Part shown: one piece after another, positions 1 to 11,900 of the stretch
How the letters are laid out: each line of letters begins with the position of its first letter
Numbering within the stretch: the stretch's first letter is position 1
Assembly: GCA_015680685.1 (NCBI GenBank)
Contig: MNCI01010443.1
Coordinates: forward strand, 1,217,483 to 1,281,482
Length of the DNA: 64,000 bases
DNA from: Gnetum montanum
Taxonomy: Eukaryota; Streptophyta; Gnetopsida; Gnetales; Gnetaceae
Direction of reading: 5' to 3'
The notes under the pieces: generated by a model
Told to the model about the DNA's origin: nothing
Databases searched by the model: none
Seen by the model: the letters and a program-made list of their open reading frames with translations, nothing else
Program-made: the position numbers and the translations under genes

Positions 1-330
1 TACTGAATCCTAGTTTAAAGCCATTTCGGGCTGTTCACACCAATTTAGAGTCATGATGGACTATTGCCTCTGTTGCTAAGGAAAGAAAGATTACCAGTTT
101 TAGGCCATAGTGGGCCAAAAGCAATAATAGTTTTAGAAAGCTTTTTAAAAGGAACCATCCATTTCTAACCGTGGCTAGTTTAATGTCATTGTGGACATTC
201 GTTGGTAGTTTAACGTCGTACTAGATGATTGGTAATTTAATGTCATTTCGGACATTTGCTGGTTTTTTTCTAGTTGTTGAGTTGGCATTTGATCTTTTGT
301 AGCTTAACGTGTGGGGTTGGACACGTGGGT
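1..330. repeat. Degenerate minisatellite (TTTAAGGTCAT/GTTTAAAG core), after protease of Tat-1 left copy
   Basis: On the plus strand the repeat reads as variants of 'agtttaatgtcatt-tggac', spaced roughly 25-40 bases. Its complement matches the 'ggcctaaaactat' and 'gaccttaaactagc' units found in Tat-2 and Tat-3. In element orientation it lies just 3' of the protease exon and of a splice-donor-like site, so it would be intronic. No coding potential is seen. Confidence 0.7.
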
Positions 331-340
331 ATGATTTTAT

Positions 341-346
341 ACTCAC
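341..346 (-). other. Putative splice donor after protease, Tat-1 left copy
   Basis: The minus strand reads GGGGAGG followed by GTGAGTAT, a good plant 5' splice site. The other Tat-1 copy has GTAAGTAT at the same place (21,081-21,086). Ogre-type elements of this lineage are known to have an intron between protease and RT, and the position fits. Splicing is inferred, not shown. Confidence 0.55.
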
Positions 347-425
347 CCTCCCCTTCATCAATAATGTCAAAGGGTAGTTCCGACCAGGAAACATCAGTAG
401 GAATGGCTTCTATGTTTGCATCTTC

Positions 426-1030
426 TTATGTTTCTTCAATCTTGGTAGGGTTGTGAGTTAACGTTGGGTTCGTGTCTTGATGTATGTTCACAGTTTCTTG
501 CTTAGGCTCAACAAACTCAATTTTCGACTCTAGGCTTACCTCAAGGTGTGAGGACGTGATTTGCATAGTCGTATCTCCATGTATGATGATCTCACCACCC
601 TCGTAAGGTAGGTGGATCTCTTGATGGATTGGTGAGGATATAGCTTTAAGTTGGGCTAGCCAGGGACATCCTAGAATAAGATTGAACCTTGTCATTTCAT
701 CAATGACTATGAATTCAGCTGATGTGTGGAATTGGTCCTCGACTATGAAATCTAAGGTAACCATACCTTCGACCCCAACGGGTGAACCACTAAACAATTT
801 TAGGAAAGAATTTTTCGTGGGTTGTATTTGTTCAGTAACTCCCATCTTTTCAATGATAGCAAAAGGTATTACATTTGTGGTCACACCATCATCAACATGC
901 ATGCTATGTATCTTGAAATAATTAACTTGTATCATTATGAACATACGGGCTATGGTGACTTCTCCTATTTTCTCATCTAGCTTAATGTCCTTAGCACGGA
1001 AATCTAGGGATGTGGCCTTTGATTACTGAA
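426..1030 (-). pseudogene. Retropepsin-like aspartic protease, Tat-1 left copy
   Basis: This would cleave the Gag-Pol polyprotein inside virus-like particles. The open part (426-944) shows the retropepsin pattern: active-site segment HVDDGVTTNVIP, a flap-like stretch, then FNLILGCPWLAQL, corresponding to the family's ILGRPWL motif. The active-site triad reads Asp-Asp-Gly where Asp-Thr/Ser-Gly is usual; the same triad occurs in Tat-2 and in the other Tat-1 copy. A stop upstream (near 1,027) separates it from the gag side. An acidic tail leads to the splice donor at 346. Assignment as protease is firm; function is lost or doubtful. Confidence 0.8.
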
Positions 1031-2811
1031 GTTGTGGGGACAATACTACATAAATAGATGGTTCATCTGTAGGAAGGTCCTCACTAACAAGGATAGAGGT
1101 CAACATCCGTACAAGAACTTCTCGATGTACTGATGAAGTCATTACTAGGTCATACAGACTTAAAGAATTATTCTTTTATTTTAAGGCTTGTGTGACCTAG
1201 GTTAATGCGCTTGCTAGGTCTTTACCGTTTGGAAAAATTTTATCAATGGAGACTTGTTCCATTTAACCCATCATTTTTATTTCTCATGGAGGAAACTTTA
1301 TGTTAGTTACTAAGGATGCTAGTTTTGGGACACAACCCATGACATTATCCTTGTCTTGATGACTTGTACTAGGCTCATAAACAGATTGACTCATAGGAAC
1401 AACGTTTAGTGGTGTAGGCATTGGTGGTCCTAATTTGTGCTAACAGTTTTCTCTTTCAAATTGTTCTCTTATTAACTTATCAGCAAGACATTCCCATAGA
1501 GGTTGCGAGGGAGTGGAGGCGGGTTGTGTGCTAGGATGTTTTGGCATCCAGATCACAAAGGGGATGGGTCGGTTTGCAGAAGGTATGGTCATCGTGGCAA
1601 TGAAAGGTGGTACACAAATAATGAATGGTTTTTGTGGTGTAGGGGATATGCATATGGTGAAAGGGGTTGGAGAAGATGTTGGGGTAGGTGTGTTTTCTAA
1701 AGGTCTATGAATCACAAAAGGTTTTCATGGGACATCTTGTCTATTCTCCACATGGATGGTATTAATCACATATGGTGCTTCACTAGCATTGAGAGGATCT
1801 CTGTAGAATCCCATGGGCTAGTTTTAAGGTCTTATTGGGTTTGCCTCATCAAATACTACTTCACCCCTATCAATCATGTGTTGTATATCTTGTTTCAAGG
1901 TGAAAAAGTAATTAGTTCCATGACCAGATCATTGGTGATACTCGCAAAACCTATCTAACCTAAAACCCCTTGGAATAGGTGATTCATTAGGTGTTGCTAG
2001 GGCTAGGCTTTTGGCCAGCTCACAGAATCTATCATGTTTTCGAGATGCCGTAGGAGATATTTATTTATGTTTAATCAGCCTGACCTTTAGAAGTTGATCA
2101 AGAAATTATGAAGGTTTCATGGCCAATGGTGTGTATTAAGCAGGGTCTTTTCTTTCGAATGTACAGGCGTGATCCATGTTGGTCTTCCTATTTGAGGAAG
2201 CTTTAGGTGCAGGCGTAGGTGTATTTTTTTCATAGTTGTTTGAGACAACAGGTTGCTTTCCTTTTTGTCCTAGATGGCTAGGTGGAGTTGTCTGGGCCAC
2301 TACTACTACCGTAATTTTGGATTTATCTTTCCTTGTATGTTGGCTCCTAAAGGTTGAGTAGGCTAGATCATTGCTTGTTTGTGCAGCCTCTTCTATATCT
2401 TTAATTTGGACAAATACCTGGCTCAAGGTATGTGGTTTTAAATAGTAAAGTTTCGATTTAATAAATTCATTTGTGGTTGTCTTAAGGATGGTAAGTAGAT
2501 ACGTTTCAGGAATGGGATCGTGAAGTTCATTTAAGGCTACACTCCACCTTTGGATAAATTTCTACGCTGGCTCTAATGGCACTTGTTTAATTTGGATCAA
2601 GTTATCTAACATGACTTTAGGTTTCATATTATGTTTGAAATGGGTGACAAATTGATGTAATAAGTCGTCCAGAGAAGATATAGAGCTACGAGGTAAGGCT
2701 CGGTACCAGTCTAAAGCTTTTCCAGTTAAGGACATAGCAAACACACACAAAATTACATGAGGCCATGCCTGAAGTAATAGACATTCTGTTTGAAATGTAA
2801 TTCTTGGGTGG
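1031..2811 (-). pseudogene. Gag C-terminal half with zinc-knuckle remnant and linker, Tat-1 left copy
   Basis: Nucleocapsid/capsid protein of an LTR retrotransposon. Reading down from 2,811, the capsid core includes LLLQAWPHVILCVFAMSLTG and KALDWYRALP, the hallmark of plant Ty3/gypsy gag (retrotrans_gag family), followed by QFVTHFKHNMKP. A knuckle-like motif (Cys-x2-His...Gly-His) follows near 1,850-1,970, then a proline-rich linker (1,440-1,715). The N-terminal half is missing here because Tat-2 inserted at 2,811. Several stops and frameshifts break it. Compare 21,781-23,550, the better preserved copy. Confidence 0.8.
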
Positions 2812-4124
2812 TGAAACACCATAAAATTTTTGAAGCCTCGACTGATCGGCAAAATCTAGAGACCCAAGCAGGAAGTCGCGACAAGGTGTAGCACAGTACA
2901 GATGAACTTCAGGAGATAGAACGAAACAATAGGTGCACGGCGGCAAGACTTCCACTTTGTGAATTTTCTATCTTTCAAAATCTCAACATTTAACATATTA
3001 CGCTACATTACGCAACATAGTGTAACGCCGCGTTGTGCAGCGTAATATCAAAGACAGTCTACCACGGCATCAAAAAATGGCTAACGGGGACCATTACAAT
3101 GTGTTACACAGTGCAGCGTAATAAAACTCCGAAGGGGATTGATCAAAAATAGAAGAAGCGCGACAAAAATACTTCAATTTTTGTATTTTTATTATTTTAC
3201 GTTGAATTACGCTTTGATGCGTAATTTAGTGTAATGCAGCGTAATTCAAGTAATGACAAGCACAAATCAGACATCAGTAGTTCATAAGCCACAATACGCT
3301 CTCTAGCGTATTACAGCGTAATCAAAGGATAGTCTGTTGCCAAAGCCTGCACGAGGGTAGTTTACGACGTGCTACGTAGCATAGCACCGCAAGCTTCAAT
3401 GACAACACATTGAGTCAACGACATTTTATGAGTTTAGGACACACGTCACTTAAACTGCATTTTTTTCCTGACCCTAACCTTATAAATGCTCCAGTTGACG
3501 AAGATCAAAGGGTTGGAAAATTTTTTCTTCAAGGTTGGCAAAAGAGCAAAAGAGAATCAGTGATCGTGAGAACATCGGAGGTGATTGGCAAAAATTCTTG
3601 ATCAAAAACAATTAGCTACTGGATATTCCCCCCTGGGTCTGACTTCCTTGCACCCAGATTGGCTAGATCAAGGTAGATTGATCCTTGCTTGTTTCATCTT
3701 TAGATAACTTTCTTATTACTGGCATGTGCTTCATCCAAATCAAAGCCTGCCTGAAATCATTGTATCAAACATATTTTTTTTCATAAATTAAATCCCAAAT
3801 CTTGTAATCGTATTCCCTACAAAATCTGATCCTTTGCATCCTAGTTATATGGATTTGGAAATCTCATCTAAATTGTTTGCATTGTTTTCAATTGCTTTCA
3901 GGGTTAACGATATTACATCGTCTTATAAAGAATCTTCATTTTACCATCAAATTATTACCAAAATTTTACTGATTAAATAAGTTCCTGTCTGATTGACAAG
4001 ACCATTCAAGGCACCTCGGATTCATTTTTCTCTCTATCATGGTCCTCGCATGGATCAGTGGTTAGAACTGTGTACATGGACTTTCATTTGGTATTTCCAG
4101 CGACTAATGTTTTTTGTTGTTATA
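2812..4124 (+). repeat. 5' LTR of Tat-2
   Basis: The LTR begins TGAAACACCA and ends in ...TTGTTATA, six bases before the primer site; the related LTRs at 26,170-27,899 and 34,770-36,509 end TACA, so the original was TG...CA. It is 1,313 bases long, the same length as the solo LTR at 23,551-24,863, from which it differs at roughly one base in ten in the part I compared by eye (mostly C/T and G/A changes). A TATA box lies at 3,481. The U3 (about 2,990-3,390) is packed with inverted-repeat words such as ATTACGC and GCGTAAT. The five bases before it, GGTGG, resemble GGCGG after the solo LTR. Confidence 0.85.
3481..3488 (+). promoter_or_regulatory. TATA box of the Tat-2 5' LTR
   Basis: TATAAATG preceded by 'gaccctaacct' and followed by 'aagggttgg'. 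The same context (TATAAAT-, then 'aagggttgg') recurs in the LTRs at 24,220 and 35,683, marking the shared RNA polymerase II core promoter of these LTRs. Confidence 0.7.
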
Positions 4125-4130
4125 GTTTTC

Positions 4131-4148
4131 TGGCGCTAGAAGGAGGGC
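4131..4148 (+). other. Primer-binding site of Tat-2
   Basis: TGGCGCTAGAAGGAGGGC starts six bases after the LTR end. Tat-1 has the near-identical TGGAGCTAGAAGGAGGGC at the equivalent place (26,145-26,163, minus). TGG at the start matches the CCA end of a tRNA. I do not assign the tRNA. Confidence 0.7.
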
Positions 4149-4380
4149 CTTCATATCCAATCCATATTTTATGGGTAGTCTTGTAAGCTGTCTACACCCA
4201 TTGTCAATCAATCTAAACATAATACCTTCGAGGTTGTTTACGAAATTGTGTGGTGCAGATCGATTGCTTCGATGATTCCTTTGGAGTCCTATAAGATAAA
4301 AATCCCCAATTATTATCTTAGTTTGCCTTTGTCCTTCCAATCTCTTCTTTTATCATCATTATCTCTAAATCATGTAAAAA

Positions 4381-6650
4381 ATGACTACATCAACTATTGT
4401 CGTCGACACCACTAGCCTTGAGAACCCTTAGACCATGCAAGTCATGCCTCCCATGGTCAAGCAACCACTCAGTCCAGTGCGACCACACCGCTCCCTCAGG
4501 CTACAAAACAAGGAGCCTAAGGGATAGGCTCAGCGCAGGGAAAGCTACAATTTCCTCTATGCTAAGTTAGCGGCAAACCTTCCTATGTATCCACAAGAAC
4601 TAGAGGAAAAACGAGAGTACGAGTTCATGTACTACAACGGGAAGGAACTCATTCCTATGCCTAGCACTTTCATACCCTTGACAAATTAACAGAGGTGGAT
4701 CCTAGATCAAATGTTGATGGCAAAGACATCTCCAGAACAACTAAAGGTCTTGTTCCATGATGAAATGCTTCATGACGGACAAGACGATCTAGAATCTCAC
4801 TCTGAGGGAGGCAGTCATGCCGATTTCACCATGGCCCCTCCCTCCACAACGTCTCGTGTAAATCTATTGTTCATGGTCACCACACCTTTGACATTATCTA
4901 ACATCGATCGAGTCCTGCATTCATCGCGTTTACATTTTCTCTATCTGACTATCTTCCCAGGTGATAGTCCATCATAGGTCATTCCTCAGCAGGCGCGATT
5001 ACCTAACTCACCTCATCGTGTGCCTACGCCTATGTCAAGGCATGTGCATGCGATACCTACAACGCCGACTACGCTCCCCATTCACCCGACAGGGCCTACC
5101 ACCACAGCATGGTGGGCTCCCAACATGTCTCTTGTTGCGCATCCTACGCAAATGCACCACCATCCCCACCTTCAAGGCCACATCCCGCAAGTACTAAACC
5201 CAGTTGCAGGACTACTGCCCATGCCCCCAACTACACAAATAGTGTACCCAATAGCGCAACCGATGGTGGTTCCCCCATCTGCAAAAACCACCGGATGGTG
5301 GATGCTGTAAGAAACACTGCCTGCAAGGACTATTCTAATAGCACTGACCATCAACCAAGTTGTTGCCTCTGTGCTGTCCAGCTCATCCAGACCCTTACAG
5401 AAGAGGTCAAGCATCTCAAGGATACTAGCTCTAACATGGTACAAGTCATGGATTTCTACCATGATGATCCTATTAGCCCAGCAGTCCCAGTCTTGTCGTT
5501 GCCACCCAGGATTCCCCTTCCCCATTTCACAAAATACAATGGAGAAGGTGATCCTAATGCCCACCTCATCATTTTCAGGTCAGAGTCATTACTGCTACAA
5601 CAATGGCCGCATACTATAATTCATGTCTTTGCTATGTCCTTAACAAGTAAAGCTTTGGACTGGTATCGAGCACTTCCACGTGCTTCCATCTCAACCTTGG
5701 AAGAGTTGTTAACCCAATTTGTGACTCATTTCAAATACAAACTTAAGCCATAAGTCACATTGGACTAGCTCATGGGAGTTAAAGAAGACCCACTCGAGTC
5801 AGTCCAAAAGTTTATACAATGTTGGAGTGCTACCTTGAACGAGATTCGCGAACCCATCGCGGAGGCCCATCTATTGGCAATCTTCAAGGGAGCGGTCAAC
5901 GACTTTATCAAGTCTAAGCTGTATTACCTCGCTCCCCGTTCTCTCAGCCAAGCCTTTGCTCAGATGAAGAGCATCCAGGACACGGTAGAGGCTAGTAAAT
6001 ATTCAGCGTATGTGGCATACAAAAATGCTCATAGCAAGGGTAAGGACAAAGGAAAAGCCATGACGACTACAGTTGCAGCGGTTGCTGAAGGGGCCAAGAA
6101 AAAGAACAACAATAGTAAGAAAACTACTGTGGAGCCAGCTGAGCCAACAACTAGCTCAGGTGGCACCAATCAAGAAGCTCCTTCTACCCTTGAAACACCC
6201 CCACAGCTGAGCTCAAAACTTGAGCGTAAGGACCACTCAAATTACGCAACTCTACCTATGAAGCCTTTAGAACTTCTAAAGTAATTATCGGGAACTGGTC
6301 ACATCTGACACAAGGTGGTGTCTGAGGAGGCCCTGAAATGTCACAGGCACCATTGTGAATTACTCAAGAACCCCTCCTTGGCACAACCTAATGAACTGCC
6401 TATTCCAAAGAACTTTAGGCTAGACTGATTCTGCGACTATCATCAATTGTGCAATGATGACACGAATTACTTCTAGGCGTTGAAAGATGACATTCAATGC
6501 ATGATCGATCAAGGTGACCTGATCTTGGATAGTAGTAGTCTAGCTCGCCTGAAAAATTAAGCCTTGCATGTGTACCAAGACCCATTAAATGCAAATAATG
6601 CAGGGTATACAATTAATGTGGTAGGAGCAGAGGGCGATAATCAGGCACAG
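4381..6650 (+). pseudogene. Gag of Tat-2
   Basis: The ATG at 4,381 starts MTTSTIVVDTTS and fits the position of the Tat-1 gag start. The N-terminal part (to about 4,690) shares 'LRLQNKEP' and '...ANLP...E...E...YNGKELIP' with Tat-1 gag. A proline-rich middle follows, then the capsid core at about 5,490-6,290 with HFTKYNGEGDPNAHL, LLLQQWPHTIIHVFAMSLTS and KALDWYRALP. A basic, lysine-rich stretch (about 6,030-6,120) precedes a degraded knuckle (Cys-x2-His near 6,430). At least five stops and several frameshifts split it. Family assignment is secure. Confidence 0.85.
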
Positions 6651-6720
6651 CCGAAACAACCTTTCGTGCTACGAACGTGTCCTCTTTCTCCCCAATCTAA
6701 GGATTCAATACCATCAACAA

Positions 6721-7995
6721 GTGGTGCTCCATGATAACCTTTTATCCTTCGAGCCCCTTCTCAGACAAATTCTCGACAACCCACTATCAGTAAAGCCATG
6801 GCCCAGCCCGTGCCTACACCTAAGGCCCCCTTCATCATCAGGGTGCCAAAACCATCGACAACCCTTTCTACACAAGAGCAAACCTCCAAGTCAAACTCCC
6901 GATCCCAATTTAATGAAAAGGGAGAAAGAGGTATGACAACTGGTACGGCCAAGGATTGTCTTACGTTGGGGTTTCCCAAGCCTAAACCCCTCACCTTTGT
7001 ACCCTTGGTCCCATTTTCTAATGATGGTGAAGTTACACAAATGCAACCATCTACTCTTAGCAGAAATAAGCATAGCCCTTGACTAAATATCACTCCTCCC
7101 TAAGAAATTCATCTCCTAGGGCGAATGGAAGAGGAAAAGGGTGATAAGCAGCCATATCATGGGCGGGATCTCTTCGATGCCTTTACGCAAGTCAAACAGG
7201 CTCTAAAACAAAAAAATATGACTTTGAGCCTTTATGACTTACTCATGACATCACAGAAGCATCTTGAGGCCATGGTTCGCATGCTAACGTCTATACCTAT
7301 GGACGAAGGCCTGCCTACGAATGAAGAAGCGATTCATTCCATTACGCTTCCTCTTGCGGCTAAGAAACTAGGGCCTTCCTCGTTGACCTTTTGTGACGAA
7401 TCTATTAAGGGTGACCCAGAAAAGGGTCATGTGACAACGGTGCCCATGTTCATCATCATTTAGGTTGGTCAACACTGAATTCAGAGGGTACATGTGGATG
7501 ATGGGGCGGCCGCTAATGTCATCCCCTACCCCATAGTGGATAAGCTAGGTTTGATCGATCAGATCAGTCCTATCACCACATTGTGTTTAAAGTCGTTCAA
7601 CAAGGCACGAGTGCAAGTCAAAGTTACTATGCACATCAACTTCATGGCGAGGAAGCAATTCCCCATAGACGTAAGCTTCATTATTATCGAAGAGATGCCT
7701 GGCTTCAACTTGATCCTGGGGAGGTCTTGGTTGACCCAACTAAGAGCAATTTCATCACCTATACATCAGGAGATCCATCTTCCCTATGCAGGAGGAGAGG
7801 TGGTTATCTATGGTGATGAAATAACCCCTTAAGCTATTAATAACATAGAAAAGGAGCAAGGGTCGAAAATCAAAATGTTTGAAGATCAATCTCATGTCTG
7901 AATACTCGAACAAGTAGAAATAGTGGCTGATAATAGCCTAACTTGGGTCGAGCTACCATTCCTAGAAGAGGAGTGTGATGCAAAGGAAAAGGGTG
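6721..7995 (+). pseudogene. Linker and aspartic protease of Tat-2
   Basis: A proline-rich linker (6,721-7,082) is followed by a segment containing LFDAFTQVKQALKQKNMTLS, a block also found upstream of Tat-1 protease. The protease core runs from about 7,450: HVDDGAAANVIPYPIVDKLG, then FNLILGRSWLTQLRAI. The active-site triad is Asp-Asp-Gly, as in Tat-1. The tail TWVELPF...EKGG aligns with the Tat-1 tail LELPF...EGEG and ends at a donor-like site in both. Stops at about 7,460 and 7,830 interrupt it. It would have been fused to gag and, after splicing, to RT. Confidence 0.8.
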
Positions 7996-8001
7996 GTAAA
8001 T
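7996..8001 (+). other. Putative splice donor between protease and RT, Tat-2
   Basis: GGGTG followed by GTAAAT, aligning by protein context with the better donors GTAAGT and GTGAGT of the two Tat-1 copies. All three cut after the first base of a Gly codon. The site is weakened by one base from GTAAGT. The inferred intron runs to 14,911 and contains the antisense gene. Confidence 0.5.
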
Positions 8002-8079
8002 CCCCTCGTCTTTACACGTCACCAAAAATAAAAGCTTTCAAGAAACAATTACAAGGCTAACTAGTAAACCGGGTCATCT

Positions 8080-8263
8080 AATTACCATATAGTTTACACA
8101 TGTTTTATTTCATCATGCTATCCCACCTTCGCATCCACCATCTATGCTCATTTTACGCTTTGGCTTATTTTTACGCTTCCACCAGCTATTCTCATTTACT
8201 CTTATGTTTTTACACCCCTACTAGTTATCTTTGTCACTCTTAACTTTATCTAAAATTAATCAC
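8080..8263. other. Short intronic spacer, nothing recognised
   Basis: A pyrimidine-rich stretch with repeated 'ttacgctt' and 'cccaccttcgcatccacc'-like words. No gene or known element is seen. Confidence 0.4.
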
Positions 8264-8860
8264 GTGTGCTACCCATGGCCCAAAATGGCCTAAAACTATG
8301 CACGGCTCGAAATGGCCTAAAACCATGCACTGCCCGAAATGGCCTAAAACCATGCACTGCCCAAAATGGCCTAAAACTATGCATGGACCGAAATGGCCTA
8401 AAACTATGCATGGCCCAAAATGGCCTAAAACTATATGCGGCCCGAAATGGCCTAAAACTATACGTGGCCCGAAATGGCCTAAAACTATACACGACCCGGA
8501 ATGGCCTAAAACTATCAAAAGGTCCAAAATGACCTTAAACTAATCAAAGGCTACCAAGGCTTAAAATTGGCTACTTAGTCACATTTACGCTATCCCTTCA
8601 CCACATACACATGGCCCGGAATGGCCTAAAACTACCCATGGCCTGCAATGGCCTTTTAAATAGTAGATTACGCTTGAACTGGTCAAAAGCCTGAAATGGC
8701 CCAAGACTAGTTGCCTTATTTACACTTTTCACCCGATTTATCCGGTAGCCTGCAATGACTTTAAACTAGTAACTTCATTTACGCTATACGCCTAAACTAT
8801 CTTCCATTTCTCATAACATCAAAACCTACTAATTTACACTTTGCATAAAGCGAGAACAGT
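8264..8860. repeat. Minisatellite, ~22-bp unit 'cgaaatggcctaaaactatgca', in the Tat-2 intron
   Basis: About twelve fairly regular copies of a 22-23 base unit lie between 8,264 and 8,535 (for example 'aaatggcctaaaactat' with a changing 'gcacggcccg' joint), then scattered degenerate copies to about 8,860. Because 22 is not a multiple of 3, open frames on both strands here are by-products of the repeat, not genes. The same 'CCTTAAACTAG' core recurs in the other Tat elements. Confidence 0.9.
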
Positions 8861-8971
8861 AACAACAAAAGAACATTAACTTAGACCAAATTTGCATTAA
8901 AATGTCAAAAAATAAATATTTTGTCTTTCTCATCATAAAAATAAGAAAAACAGACTGTGGCCAATACAACC

Positions 8972-11900
8972 ACGTTATGCATCTCCTCTTTCCCCATTGT
9001 CACTTGTGTCCCTTAGCTCAATCTCTACCCCAAGAAAATTGTACTCATAAGGGCCACCTCTTTTAGGTAGCATGTCTTCATGAAGGTGGCCCTCCCTCTC
9101 AGGCTCTTCTGTATGAAGCTCTTTGCCATCGCGTTGACCACCATCATTAAGCTCTGTCCCTTGCGAACCCCCTTCGTAAGGATCATCATCCACGTTACGC
9201 TCGCCTCGCTGAGGAACCTCCTCAGATCGTTCCTGTAGTCATACATAACACGTATACTGACATCATGATCAAAACTAGGTATGAAAAAAGGCATAATAAA
9301 ATAAACACTCACCTATGATGGCCCTGCATTAGTCACAAATGGAATTTGTTCTAAGCCAATCCACAGACGTTGCATAATCTCATCCTCGGTAAGCTCAAAC
9401 CAAACCCCATCTCCTAGATTAGTTTCTTCCCTTTTTCTACAAGAGTCCAACGAGGCAGTTCAGGGAAGAAGGAAGGAATGGTTGCCTCTCCTCCAGGAAG
9501 AGTCATTTCCCTTTCTGGAGAGGTGCTCACCATGACTTGCTCCTGGAACTTTTCAAATGCACTGGAAGCACCAATAATGTCAAGGAATAGTCGAAGAGAC
9601 TGAGCCTCAACGGTAGAGTCCCTCTACTACTGACGGTAGGTAGCACAGTCCCACTTATAGACATGTTTATGATCTTTTTGCACCTGCCCCCATTCTTGCA
9701 CACTTGTGCTATAGTCCTTCCAGTCTTGATTCTTTTGAGCTAGGAGATCTATTTGCATCTGCTGCTCAACCAGTTCACGGCTAGTCTGGACGCTGTTTCA
9801 GACGACCATCCAATAATGGACGTAGTCCACAACAACCATCTGCCAGTCCTCGTTTCCTGTCCCTTGAGCCTGCAGGAATTCATTCTGAGACCTCAAGTCC
9901 CCCACTTCATCACCTAGAGCTGCTCTCTCTTTCTCCGACCTTTGCAATCTTTTCGAAAGATCCTCATTTATGCTCTGGCATTCCCACAAGGAGCAAGTTG
10001 AACGTACCGCACATTTATGCATTTCATCATAAATGCTACGCGGCATGACGGTCTCTTCCGAGGAGGGTTCGGTGGTGTCTAGATCAATAGGCTCCGACGG
10101 ATCCCACCTGAGTTGAGCTCCTAATAACATAGCATGGTGATTAGACATAATTAGATAACACAATACCACAATGGAACAAATTCTACATAATGATCATGAT
10201 GTACTTACTTCAGGGTCGATTTACTCCAAGCGGCCAATCATGTCTTGAACAACCCCCTCCATAAAGGTGAATTTATTAGGAAATTAGCTCCAAGATCGAG
10301 TTGCCACCGTTGACATGTGTACATCATGGTCGCCTATTATGTAGAACAAGTTCCATATGAAGACATAATTGAAACATTACCATGACCAATATAACCTTTA
10401 GAAGAAATTTCCTAGAGTCGAGTATGCTAGGAAAGTTAGCCTAACATAGTTACAAATCATTTACCTCTTCTTGTCTGAGCCAAAGGAACTTCGACATCTT
10501 CCACAGTTGCTCCCTTCTCACGTGTAGGAATCTGTGTGCTACTCACTTGATTGATTGCTGCGGCCTCTTCTTCCAAGGCCGAGGTCTCCTCCTCACATCG
10601 TAAAACCATAGCCCCCATTTTAGGGGTTAACCTTTCTACAACCCTCTCCTTCGCTGTCATATAATGTTTCCAGTTAACATGAAATTCTGCTCTAGTTCAA
10701 TAAATTGTGACATAAAAGTATCTANATCTATTTGCATCTGCTGCTCAACCAGTTCACGGCTAGTCTGGACGCTGTTTCAGACGACCATCCAATAATGGAC
10801 GTAGTCCACAACAACCATCTGCCAGTCCTCGTTTCCTGTCCCTTGAGCCTGCAGGAATTCATTCTGAGACCTCAAGTCCCCCACTTCATCACCTAGAGCT
10901 GCTCTCTCTTTCTCCGACCTTTGCAATCTTTTCGAAAGATCCTCATTTATGCTCTGGCATTCCCACAAGGAGCAAGTTGAACGTACCGCACATTTATGCA
11001 TTTCATCATAAATGCTACGCGGCATGACGGTCTCTTCCGAGGAGGGTTCGGTGGTGTCTAGATCAATAGGCTCCGACGGATCCCACCTGAGTTGAGCTCC
11101 TAATAACATAGCATGGTGATTAGACATAATTAGATAACACAATACCACAATGGAACAAATTCTACATAATGATCATGATGTACTTACTTCAGGGTCGATT
11201 TACTCCAAGCGGCCAATCATGTCTTGAACAACCCCCTCCATAAAGGTGAATTTATTAGGAAATTAGCTCCAAGATCGAGTTGCCACCGTTGACATGTGTA
11301 CATCATGGTCGCCTATTATGTAGAACAAGTTCCATATGAAGATATAATTGAAACATTACCATGACCAATATAACCTTTAGAAGAAATTTCCTAGAGTCGA
11401 GTATGCTAGGAAAGTTAGCCTAACATAGTTACAAATCATTTACCTCTTCTTGTCTGAGCCAAAGGAACTTCGACATCTTCCACAGTTGCTCCCTTCTCAC
11501 GTGTAGGAATCTGTGTGCTACTCACTTGATTGATTGCTGCGGCCTCTTCTTCCAAGGCCGAGGTCTCCTCCTCACATCGTAAAACCATAGCCCCCATTTT
11601 AGGGGTTAACCTTTCTACAACCCTCTCCTTCGCTGTCATATAATGTTTCCAGTTAACATGAAATTCTGCTCTAGTTCAATAAATTGTGACATAAAAGTAT
11701 CTATATGCAACATGGATGTAACCATTAGCACATTTCTTTGCTTACCTGCTGGAGGATTACTCCTCTGAAATTTGACCTGCATCTTCTACCTTGCACTACT
11801 TGTTGGCTCGGCGGACTCCTCGGTCAAACGAGGCTTCTTCCGAGGCATTGATAGGTCCACTATCTCAGCCTCCAGGTGCTTCCCCCTTGACGCATCGCTA

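Larger units (their letters stand above)
1..2811 (-). mobile_element. Tat-1 left copy: 3'-ward part of a minus-strand Ty3/gypsy (Tat-type) element
   Basis: Read on the minus strand, this stretch runs gag C-terminal half, zinc-knuckle remnant, proline-rich linker, aspartic protease, then a splice-donor-like site and minisatellite. The left end is cut by the window. The right end is abrupt: gag homology stops at 2,811, exactly where an LTR of Tat-2 begins. The same block, with the same breakpoint, recurs at 20,742-23,550, and there the missing gag N-terminus follows the LTR. So Tat-2 inserted in this gag. Stops and frameshifts show it is dead. Confidence 0.8.

Noticed and set aside
2686-2955. 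Minus-strand frame starting MEVLPPCTYCFVLSP
   Set aside because: It crosses the LTR/gag junction at 2,811/2,812 in a frame different from gag; it is a chance fusion.
5172-5564. 130-codon minus-strand frame opposite Tat-2 gag
   Set aside because: A shadow of gag on the other strand; no domain and no counterpart opposite Tat-1 gag.
8246-8543. Open frames on both strands over the 8.3-8.5 kb array that look like repeat proteins (GLKLCTARN..., FRPFRAVHS...)
   Set aside because: They are produced by a 22-23 base minisatellite with few stops; frames on both strands are equally open, and no homologous protein part exists in related elements.
9798-11148. Two identical genes (9,798-10,169 and 10,777-11,148) as a recent gene duplication
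   Set aside because: The copies are separated by one N and differ at a single base over 978 bases, best explained by assembly of overlapping contigs; they are also exons, not whole genes.
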